This document shows positions 18,786-27,098 of a DNA stretch of 40,779 bases, piece after piece. The stretch spans positions 1 through 40,779 of the forward strand of contig JAOUMX010000006.1 of NCBI GenBank assembly GCA_029881275.1, written 5' to 3'. The position numbers and the translations under genes were made by a program. The notes under the pieces are model-generated. The model was given only the letters and a program-made list of their open reading frames with translations. It did no database searches and was not told the DNA's origin. Positions within the stretch are counted from its first letter, which is position 1. Each line of letters begins with the position of its first letter. This DNA comes from Gammaproteobacteria bacterium (GTDB lineage: Bacteria; Pseudomonadota; Gammaproteobacteria; SZUA-229).

Positions 18786-19471
18786 ACATCAAACCTTTGA
18801 TCTTTGATTAAACTTTTTAAAATAAATTTAATATGCATATCGACATATTCATCGGATAAATAATCATCATCAAAAGGCTTGAGAGAATGTTGCCATATAG
18901 TGGCATAGACTAACGGCGCAATAATTAATCGGGCAACCGACTGGGTTTCAACCAGATTAAATTCACCCGTCACCACCCCCTTGCTAACCACATCGGTAAA
19001 CAGTTTTCGTGCTCGTTTGACCACGGTATCAACAAAGAACTGGGCTAACTCAGGAAAATTACCGGATTCAGAAATTACAATTTTGGGAATGGCCGACAAC
19101 CGTGTTTCACCGACATTGGTCCACCAGGCACGAATCAGCTGTCGAAGTAAATGATCGGTTGGCCCCTGATAACTGGCCACAAATGCTTCCACTTTGTCAA
19201 TTTCGGGTGAAATCATTTCCTGCACCACAGCATGAAAGATACTTTCTTTACTTTCAAAATAGTTATACAGCGTGCCCTTTGATATACCCGCTTTTTTCGC
19301 CACATCATCCATTCGGGTTGCGGCAAAACCTTTTTCAGTAAACAGCTCTAAAGCGGCATTGAGGATTTCGTCAGGGCGATCTTCTTTGCGTCGTTTCCAG
19401 CGTGAAGACTGATCTAATAAGGGGTTAGAGAAAACCATAGCATCATCCTTAATAACTGACTGACCAGTCAT
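18782..19471 (-). CDS. TetR/AcrR-family transcriptional regulator; start may be the internal ATG at 19438
   Basis: HTH region ILNAALELFTEKGFAATRMDDVAKKAGISKGTLYNYFESKESIFHAVV. 4-bp overlap with the TolC gene. Confidence 0.93.
   Translation of the reverse strand: MTGQSVIKDDAMVFSNPLLDQSSRWKRRKEDRPDEILNAALELFTEKGFAATRMDDVAKKAGISKGTLYNYFESKESIFHAVVQEMISPEIDKVEAFVASYQGPTDHLLRQLIRAWWTNVGETRLSAIPKIVISESGNFPELAQFFVDTVVKRARKLFTDVVSKGVVTGEFNLVETQSVARLIIAPLVYATIWQHSLKPFDDDYLSDEYVDMHIKFILKSLIKDQRFDV
19457..19470. promoter_or_regulatory. Candidate TetR-family operator TGACTGACCAGTCA
   Basis: Inverted arms TGACTG/CAGTCA with 2-bp spacer, at the 5' end of the TetR gene and just upstream of its likely internal start. 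Confidence 0.6.
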
Positions 19472-19503
19472 TAAATAATAGAATCAGCCGCTTGTCCAGC
19501 GAA

Positions 19504-21318
19504 TTATTGGTCCTCCTCCTCTTCCCGCTGTTCTTTTTGCAACTCCCAGAGATTGGCATAAAGCCCTCTAGAATCAATAAGTTGCTGATGACTACCCTGC
19601 TCAACAATGCGCCCTTTATCCATTACCAGGATTTGATCGGCATCAACAATTGTTGAAAGTCTATGCGCTATGACCAAGGTGGTATGCTGCTCTGCCACTT
19701 CCTTAAGGGATGAGAGGATTATTTGTTCGGAATGGGAATCCAGTGATGAGGTCGCTTCATCAAACACCAGTATGCGGGGATTTTTCAGTATGACCCTGGC
19801 AATGGCAACACGCTGCTTTTCTCCACCGGACAGTTTCAGTCCGCGCTCACCCACCACCGTGTCATACCCCCTGGGTAAATGTTCGATGAAGTCATGAATA
19901 TTGGCCAGTCTGGCAGCACGTTTAACATCGGCCTCGGAAGCGTCGGGATGAGCGTACTGTATATTGTGATAGATAGTGTCATTAAACAGCACTGTATCCT
20001 GAGGCACGATACCGATAGCCTGACGCAAACTGACCTGACTCACCTGCCGCACATCCTGACCATCGATGGTAATGCTGCCTGCCGTGACATCATAAAAACG
20101 AAACAGCAATCGGGCCAGCGTGGACTTGCCGGCACCGGACGGCCCAACCACTGCGATCTTATGACCACTGGGAATTTCCAGGCTGACATCATGCAGGATT
20201 TGACGATCCGGGCTATAGGCAAAATCGACATGATCAAACTTCACGACCGCATTAGTTACCGTGAGCGACTGCGCCTGATCCCGGTCTTCAATTTCCGGCG
20301 CTGTATCGAGTAATTTAAACATCAGATCCATGTCAGCCATGGCATGTTTCATAGAACGATAAATAATGCCCAGAAAGCCCAGCGGAATAAACAGCTGCAG
20401 CATCATGGCATTGACCAGCACCAGATCACCCAGACTCATGTCACCATCGAGCACACCCTGTGAGGCATAAATCATAATCAGGGTGACTCCCAGCGCTATG
20501 ATGCCACCCTGGCCAAAGTTCAATAAGGCCATGGAACTGGTACTTTTAACGGCCGAGTCTTCCCATTGGGTCAAGGTATCGTTATAACGGTTAAGCTCGT
20601 AAGCTTCATTATTAAAATACTTCACGGTTTCATAATTAATCAGACCATCAATCGCCTGGGAATTGGCATTTGAATCATGGGCATTCATTTCATGACGAAA
20701 ATGCATACGCCATTCGGTTACCGCCATGGTGTAACCAATATAGATAACCACGGTACCAAATGTAATCAGTGCAAAATGTGCATCGTATTGACTAAATAAA
20801 ATAATCGCCACCAGTGCAAATTCAATCAGGGTGGGAATGATATTGAAGGTTAGATAATTTAGTATTGATGACAGACTGCGTGTGCCACGCTCCAGATCCC
20901 TGGAAATACCGCCGGTTTTACGTTCAAGATGAAACTTTAATGATAAGTCGTATAAATGTTTTACCACCCGGGTAGAAATATCCCGCATCGCCCGGTAACG
21001 AACCCGGGCAAACACCGCATCACGCAATTCACTGAACATGACATTCATCAGTCGCAATGCGCCATAACCGAGTAACAGACTTAAAGGCAGTGCGGCACCA
21101 ATAGCCTGTGGACTCTTCAGCACCAGATCCAGCTGATCGACAATTTGTTTGAGTATCAGTGGTATGCCAACAATGGCAAATTTAGCCAGCATCAACGATA
21201 ACAGGGCAAACAATACCCGGCCTTTATAACTCCAGAGAAAAGGCAGCATCCGTTTAATATTGGACAGATCTTTGCGTTCAGCGTGTGGCGCTTCCGTGGG
21301 GCGGAAATTTACGTACAT
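19504..21318 (-). CDS. ABC exporter, Atm1/ABCB7-HMT1-like (fused TMD-NBD)
   Basis: 604 aa; GGISRDLERGTRSLSSILNYLTFNIIPTLIEFALV typical of Atm1 family; Walker A GPSGAGKST, signature LSGGEKQRVAIARVIL, DEATSSLD. Confidence 0.88.
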   Translation of the reverse strand: MYVNFRPTEAPHAERKDLSNIKRMLPFLWSYKGRVLFALLSLMLAKFAIVGIPLILKQIVDQLDLVLKSPQAIGAALPLSLLLGYGALRLMNVMFSELRDAVFARVRYRAMRDISTRVVKHLYDLSLKFHLERKTGGISRDLERGTRSLSSILNYLTFNIIPTLIEFALVAIILFSQYDAHFALITFGTVVIYIGYTMAVTEWRMHFRHEMNAHDSNANSQAIDGLINYETVKYFNNEAYELNRYNDTLTQWEDSAVKSTSSMALLNFGQGGIIALGVTLIMIYASQGVLDGDMSLGDLVLVNAMMLQLFIPLGFLGIIYRSMKHAMADMDLMFKLLDTAPEIEDRDQAQSLTVTNAVVKFDHVDFAYSPDRQILHDVSLEIPSGHKIAVVGPSGAGKSTLARLLFRFYDVTAGSITIDGQDVRQVSQVSLRQAIGIVPQDTVLFNDTIYHNIQYAHPDASEADVKRAARLANIHDFIEHLPRGYDTVVGERGLKLSGGEKQRVAIARVILKNPRILVFDEATSSLDSHSEQIILSSLKEVAEQHTTLVIAHRLSTIVDADQILVMDKGRIVEQGSHQQLIDSRGLYANLWELQKEQREEEEDQ

Positions 21319-21428
21319 TATTGTTAACTATTAAAATAAACAGCGCTAGAGTATAAATAGATATTGCTCGTTACAATACAGTTTGTGGAATAATAGCGAA
21401 ATTAAATTACAAAAATCGATATAACCCT

Positions 21429-22460
21429 ATGATTGCCCATAATTACAACAAGGTCATGGCCCTGCTGCTTTCAGTCTGTATTTTAGCTGCCTGTTCAGAT
21501 ACGCCATCAGCCAGAGATAAAGACAGACCCGCCCATCTGGTGGAAACCACAACGGTCACACTGAAAGATATTAGCCTGCAGACCACATTGCCCGGCACTC
21601 TGGAAGCCTTTCGTACGGTTCATATCTTTAACCAGGAACAGGGCCTGCTAAAAAACCTGCCTATCTATGAAGGTGACAAGGTTAAACAGAATGACCTGCT
21701 GGCATCTCTGGATGACGCCTTAATCAAATCGGATCTCAACAAAGCCACGGCGACACTGAAACAGGCAGAACTGGATCTCAAACGCTTACATAATCTGGTG
21801 CCACGCAAGCTGGCATCAGAAGATCAGATTGCCAAAGCCAAAACCGCTGTTCAGATTGCACGGGCTGATGTTGATCATAATCAGACACGACTCAATCAAA
21901 CCCAGATAATGGCACCTTTTGAAGGCATTATCAGTGAGCGACTGGTAGAGCCCGGGGATGTTATTCCTTTATACACTCACATGCTGACACTGATTGACAC
22001 CTCAAGTTTAAAAGCCCGGATTTATGTCTCTGAACTTTTGTTACCGTTAATTAATCTGGATGATCCTGTATTTATAAAAATTGATGCACTCGGTGATCAG
22101 ACATTTAACGGTTATGTAAAACGCATTTATCCCACCATCGATGCCGATACACGTAGAGGCGTTGTCGAAATCAATATCAGTCCTGTACCTGCCGGGGCAC
22201 TTCCCGGTCAGCTGTGCCGCATTACACTGGCAACCGAAAACAAACCCCGGCTGATGATTCCTTTTGATGTTATTCGTCATGACAACCAGGGCACCTATGT
22301 TTTCAAGATTGAAAATAATAAAGCCAGACGCGTCAACATTAGAACCGGCGTACAACATAATGAAGACATTGAGATTATCGAAAACCTGAATGAGAATGAT
22401 ATTGTCGTCAGCAAAGGTTTCTTTGGTCTGGAAGATGACAAAGACATAACGACAAAATAA
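21429..22460 (+). CDS. RND periplasmic adaptor (membrane fusion protein), lipoprotein
   Basis: 343 aa; lipobox ILAACSD; biotinyl-lipoyl-like region IYEGDKVKQNDLLASLDDALIKSDLNKA, hairpin, beta-barrel MAPFEGIISERLVEPGDVI. Confidence 0.92.
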   Translation: MIAHNYNKVMALLLSVCILAACSDTPSARDKDRPAHLVETTTVTLKDISLQTTLPGTLEAFRTVHIFNQEQGLLKNLPIYEGDKVKQNDLLASLDDALIKSDLNKATATLKQAELDLKRLHNLVPRKLASEDQIAKAKTAVQIARADVDHNQTRLNQTQIMAPFEGIISERLVEPGDVIPLYTHMLTLIDTSSLKARIYVSELLLPLINLDDPVFIKIDALGDQTFNGYVKRIYPTIDADTRRGVVEINISPVPAGALPGQLCRITLATENKPRLMIPFDVIRHDNQGTYVFKIENNKARRVNIRTGVQHNEDIEIIENLNENDIVVSKGFFGLEDDKDITTK

Positions 22461-22461
22461 T

Positions 22462-25400
22462 ATGAAAAGACGCTTCAGAACAGGAGGACTTGCAGCCTGG
22501 TCCATCAACAGGCCCATCGCAGTCAGCATGCTGGCACTGGCTATTATTGTCATTGGCCTGTTTTCACTTGAACGTTTAAAAATTGATCTGTTACCCAAAA
22601 TCATTTATCCCGATATACGTGTCCGCATTATTGATCCCGGCGTACCGGCACGTATCATGGAAGATCAGATTACCCGTCAACTGGAAGAACAGCTGGCCAT
22701 TACCGAAGGTGCCATTGTGGTTCAATCGGACACCTCAGAAGGTCGCAGTGCTGTTGGTCTGAGTTTTCCCTATGGCATGGACATAGATGTTGCTTTACGT
22801 GAAGCCAGTACACGACTGGATCGTGCCAAACGCTTTTTACCCACCACCATTGATCCGCCAACAATATACAAACGCGATCCTTCACAGATACCGGTACTGG
22901 AACTGGTGGTTAGTTCTGCCAAAAGAGATCCGGTAGAACTTAGAAGCTGGGTTGATTATGAATTTTCAAAATGGTTTTTAAATGTTGACGGAGTTGCAGC
23001 AACTGAAGTGGGTGGCGGGCTGATACGCGAAATCCAGATTATTATAGATCAGGAAAAACTGGCCTCCGCAGGATTTAATCTTGATGACATTATCAGCACT
23101 TTTCAGAAAGAAAATATTGATATCGCCAGCGGTACCCTGTACATGTATAACCGCCAGCTCAGCACCAGAACCAAAGGCCGGTTCAATAATGTTGATGAAA
23201 TTAAAAATCTACCCCTGTTAAGCAGCGACAAAAAACTGATCGACGAAGCCGTTCGCCTGGGTGATGTTGCAACCATCATTGATACCCATGAAGATGAGCA
23301 GTTACGCGTCAGACTCAATGGTGTACCCGGCATAAAAATATCTATTCAGAAACAACCCCAGGCGAATACAGTTTCTGTGGTAGATAATGTCCTGGAAAAA
23401 CTGGAATGGTTTAAACAGCAAAAACTGTTACCCGAAGACATCGTCATCAAGAAAGTTGATGATCAGTCAACCTATGTGCGTTATTCATTACGCAATGCTT
23501 CTATGGCCGCTCTCTCTGGTGCACTACTGGCGATGTTAATTGTTTATATCTTTCTTAATGATATTCGTCGCACACTGATTGTATCCAGCGCCATACCGCT
23601 GGCCATTTTGATTACCCTCTCAATTATGGATTTTGCCGGTCTGACGCTTAACATTATGTCATTAGGTGGACTGGCCCTGGGCATTGGTATTTTACTGGAT
23701 AACACTATTGTTATGCTGGAGAACATATCCAGACATCAGAAAACAGATCCTGATAAAGAAAATTCAGCCATTAACGCAGCAGCAGAAGTCACCAGTGCCA
23801 TCACTGCATCCACCACCACTAACCTGGTAGCCGTCGTACCCTTTTTATTTATTGGCGGATTAATAGGCCTGTTATTCAGCGAACTCATTATTACCTTATC
23901 CGCTGCCATTGCCGCATCACTGCTGGTGGCATTAACCCTGGTGCCAGCCCTGGGTGCAAGAATTGACAGCAGAGAAGAAAAGGAGAGTAAATTTAGTCAT
24001 CTGTTTGCTCATTTACAAACACACTATGTGCAAAAATTAACTACAGTATTAGCCTATCCCGGCCGTTTATTTATAATCGTAATTCCTCTGTTTTTGCTTG
24101 GCGTATATTACATTTATGAGTCTAAAGAAATATTCTTTCCTGATATGGATGAGGGTCGAATATCCGTTTCGATTACTGCAGACCCCGGCACTCGCCTGGA
24201 AGAACTTGACAGCACACTAAGCAGGATTGAACAGTTCATTCTTACCCAGAATGAAGTCGATACTGCCTTTACCATATCTGGCGGATCAATATTTGGACGA
24301 TCTGAATACGTAAGCAGTAATCGGGGATCAATAAAAATCCAACTTAAACCCATGCAGGAACGGAACATTGAAAGCAAAGCATGGGTCGCAAAAATACAGA
24401 AAGAAATAACAGCGATGAAACTCGCCGGCTATAAAATAAATATGCGTGTCACCGGTGTTCGCGGCATACACACAGGCAGAGGTGATGATGATATAAGTCT
24501 GCGTGTTCAGGGACCGGATATTAATGTACTCACTGAAATCGGCGGTAAAATTATTAATGAAATAAGAGATATTCCCGGTGTTACCAATCTTGTACATAGT
24601 TATGAAGAAACGATTGAAGAACTGGTACTGAATATTGATCGAGAGCGCGCCATAGACCTTGGTATACACGCCAGCGATATTGGTAATGCCCTGAATGTCG
24701 CCCTCAATGGGAAAGTTATTTCAGATTTTATTGACGGTGACAGGCAATTTGATATTCGTATTCGGCTGGACAAAACCATCACACGCTCAACGGCCGATAT
24801 AGAAAATATTATTATTGATACTCAGAACAAAAAAACCATACATATCAGAGATGTTGCCAGTGTGGAAATACTGCCAACACCCAGCACTATAAAACGTGAC
24901 AACCAGCGCCGTATTGTCGAGATTTCTGCTTCACTCAAAAAAGATGCAAACTTACTCGATACCATGAATGCCATTAATAGCAAACTGGAAGACTTTCCAT
25001 TACCCAATGGTTACAGCCTGTATGATGGCGGCTCGCTTGATGCTATCAGAGAAGGTCAACGCATTGGCCTTATCTTACTGATACTGGCATTATTTCTGGT
25101 TATTGTCGTTATGGCGGTTCAATATGAATCACTAAAGAATCCCTTCATTATTTTATCAGGCGCATTATTCACTACCATTGGCATCGCATTTGGCCTGGAA
25201 TTTTTTCTTCACCAGGAAATGTCCATGCCGGCAAAAATCGGCATTATTATGCTCGTGGGTATTGTTGTTAATAACTCGATAGTTCTGGTCGAGCAAATTG
25301 AAATCCAGAGGGAAAATGGCCAGGATATTCTGGCGGCTATCAAGGAAGCTGCACGATTAAGATTACGCCCCATTCTGATGACCACTTTAACCACGGTTAT

Positions 25401-25557
25401 GGGTATGCTGCCCCTGGCCATCGGACTCGGCGAAGGTTCAGAAATGCTGCATCCAATGGCAACCATCATTGTATTCGGGCTTAGCTTTGCCATGCTGGTA
25501 TCATTATTTATTATCCCGGTCATTTATATGCTGCTTCACAGGGAGCGCCTGTTTTGA
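22462..25557 (+). CDS. RND efflux transporter permease (AcrB/SwrC-like)
   Basis: 1031 aa; AAWSINRPIAVSMLALAIIVIGLFSLERLKIDLLPKIIYPDIRV; TM4 GILLDNTIVMLENISRH; duplicated RND topology. Confidence 0.94.
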   Translation: MKRRFRTGGLAAWSINRPIAVSMLALAIIVIGLFSLERLKIDLLPKIIYPDIRVRIIDPGVPARIMEDQITRQLEEQLAITEGAIVVQSDTSEGRSAVGLSFPYGMDIDVALREASTRLDRAKRFLPTTIDPPTIYKRDPSQIPVLELVVSSAKRDPVELRSWVDYEFSKWFLNVDGVAATEVGGGLIREIQIIIDQEKLASAGFNLDDIISTFQKENIDIASGTLYMYNRQLSTRTKGRFNNVDEIKNLPLLSSDKKLIDEAVRLGDVATIIDTHEDEQLRVRLNGVPGIKISIQKQPQANTVSVVDNVLEKLEWFKQQKLLPEDIVIKKVDDQSTYVRYSLRNASMAALSGALLAMLIVYIFLNDIRRTLIVSSAIPLAILITLSIMDFAGLTLNIMSLGGLALGIGILLDNTIVMLENISRHQKTDPDKENSAINAAAEVTSAITASTTTNLVAVVPFLFIGGLIGLLFSELIITLSAAIAASLLVALTLVPALGARIDSREEKESKFSHLFAHLQTHYVQKLTTVLAYPGRLFIIVIPLFLLGVYYIYESKEIFFPDMDEGRISVSITADPGTRLEELDSTLSRIEQFILTQNEVDTAFTISGGSIFGRSEYVSSNRGSIKIQLKPMQERNIESKAWVAKIQKEITAMKLAGYKINMRVTGVRGIHTGRGDDDISLRVQGPDINVLTEIGGKIINEIRDIPGVTNLVHSYEETIEELVLNIDRERAIDLGIHASDIGNALNVALNGKVISDFIDGDRQFDIRIRLDKTITRSTADIENIIIDTQNKKTIHIRDVASVEILPTPSTIKRDNQRRIVEISASLKKDANLLDTMNAINSKLEDFPLPNGYSLYDGGSLDAIREGQRIGLILLILALFLVIVVMAVQYESLKNPFIILSGALFTTIGIAFGLEFFLHQEMSMPAKIGIIMLVGIVVNNSIVLVEQIEIQRENGQDILAAIKEAARLRLRPILMTTLTTVMGMLPLAIGLGEGSEMLHPMATIIVFGLSFAMLVSLFIIPVIYMLLHRERLF

Positions 25558-26300
25558 ATGAGTGGAAGACAGCATCAGATGGCCCCCTTAAACTAAACAG
25601 CAATGAAATTGATATCTGGTTATTCCATTTAAATACTTCACCACCCCGCATCAAGCACTTTTACCCTTTACTGTCCGATGACGAAAAAGAACGCAGTGAA
25701 AAATTCATAAATTTCATACACCGTAAACGTTTTATTGCATCACATGGATTTATGCGCAGTACATTATCACGCTATACAGGAATACCCGCTGAAAAGCTGG
25801 TTTTTAAAAAAGCTGACAATGGCAAACCATTTCTCGCAATTGATAACAACTCACCCGCCATACGCTTTAATCTGAGTCACTCTCACAACATGGCCCTGCT
25901 CGGTGTCTGCCTTGAAAATGAACTGGGGGTTGATATTGAATATATGGAACGAAAAAATGACTGGCGAGGTATCATCAAACGTTTTTTTACTGATGTTGAG
26001 CAAACCAGTATTTTTTCTTTAGCCGACGACCAGCAACAGAATGCTTTCTTTAAAACATGGACGCGCAAAGAAGCTCACATGAAAGTCACCGGTCAGGGAC
26101 TACGTTTGTCACCAACCCAGTTCACTGTCAGCACACCACCCGACAAACCTCAATTAATTAGCTATATCAAGGATGACACTGTTGATATTAACCAATGGTC
26201 TATGTCAGATATTGAAATGCCAGAACTGGCTAATCAGTATTGTGCCTGTTTATCGTATCAGGGGATTATAAACAGGATAAATCAGTACATCTGTATTTAG
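25554..26300 (+). CDS. 4'-phosphopantetheinyl transferase, Sfp type
   Basis: 248 aa; RFNLSHSHNMALLGVCLENELGVDIEYMERKNDW and FFKTWTRKEAHMKVTGQGL are the Sfp-type motifs. Proposed TTG start overlaps the RND stop (TTGA). Confidence 0.9.
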   Translation: MNEWKTASDGPLKLNSNEIDIWLFHLNTSPPRIKHFYPLLSDDEKERSEKFINFIHRKRFIASHGFMRSTLSRYTGIPAEKLVFKKADNGKPFLAIDNNSPAIRFNLSHSHNMALLGVCLENELGVDIEYMERKNDWRGIIKRFFTDVEQTSIFSLADDQQQNAFFKTWTRKEAHMKVTGQGLRLSPTQFTVSTPPDKPQLISYIKDDTVDINQWSMSDIEMPELANQYCACLSYQGIINRINQYICI

Positions 26301-26327
26301 CTGGACACAAAAAAATAATTTTTATAA

Positions 26328-27089
26328 CTATTCACACTCAACAAGAACAACCGATATATTATCATGACCGCCATTATCATTAGCAGCCGCAATCAACTCA
26401 TCGACTTTTAGCTTTATATCCATATCAGATGCCAGTATCTGTTCAATAGCATCATCGCTTAGGCAGTTAGTTAAACCGTCGGAACACAACAGATAAATAT
26501 CCCTGCTTTGAAGATTCAGATTGTAAGTGACAATATCAATATCACCTTTAATGCCCAGCCCTCTGGTTAACACATGATGATAGGGTGACATGCTTGCCTG
26601 ATCATCAGTTAAAACACCGTCATCAATCATTTGTTGCGCAACCGTATGATCCTTGCTCAGTTGATTCAAACAATTATCACGCCAGCCATAAAGCCTTGAA
26701 TCACCCAGATAGGAAAATCCTGCTGTATCATCTATCGCGACCAGCATAACAACCGTGGTAGCCATGGATGCCAGACGTTCATCTTCTCCCTGTTGTTGTT
26801 TTATTTCCTGATTAGCCAGCTGTATGGCTTTGTCAATATTCTGCAAACACCAGTTATCCGAATAACCCGCCCCACTGTTTGCCAGCATAACCGCTTTTCT
26901 GAAATGTTCTTCAATAACATTAACTGCCAGTTTACTGGCAACATCACCACCTGCATGACCACCAACGCCGTCAGCAACAATAGCCAGCAGCTGCGATGGT
27001 TTATTAAATTGATTAAAACAGATGCTGTCCTGATTATTTGCCCGGACCTTTCCCCTGTCAGTTCCACCATATACATTTATTTTAATCAT
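26328..27089 (-). CDS. PP2C-type Ser/Thr protein phosphatase (Stp1/PrpC-like)
   Basis: 253 aa; GKVRANNQDSICF, VADGVGGHAGGDVAS, YLGDSRLYGWRD, LLCSDGLTNCL, DNGGHDNISVVLVE. Confidence 0.92.
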   Translation of the reverse strand: MIKINVYGGTDRGKVRANNQDSICFNQFNKPSQLLAIVADGVGGHAGGDVASKLAVNVIEEHFRKAVMLANSGAGYSDNWCLQNIDKAIQLANQEIKQQQGEDERLASMATTVVMLVAIDDTAGFSYLGDSRLYGWRDNCLNQLSKDHTVAQQMIDDGVLTDDQASMSPYHHVLTRGLGIKGDIDIVTYNLNLQSRDIYLLCSDGLTNCLSDDAIEQILASDMDIKLKVDELIAAANDNGGHDNISVVLVECE

Positions 27090-27098
27090 GCAATTTCC

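Noticed and set aside
22047-22604. 185-aa minus-strand ORF antisense to the adaptor/RND junction
   Set aside because: Overlaps two well-supported CDS on the opposite strand; no domain signal.
22462-25557. TM4 motif LDNTIVMLEN instead of the DD pair in the second RND permease
   Set aside because: A D-N variant is common in SwrC-like and related RND permeases, so not unusual by itself.
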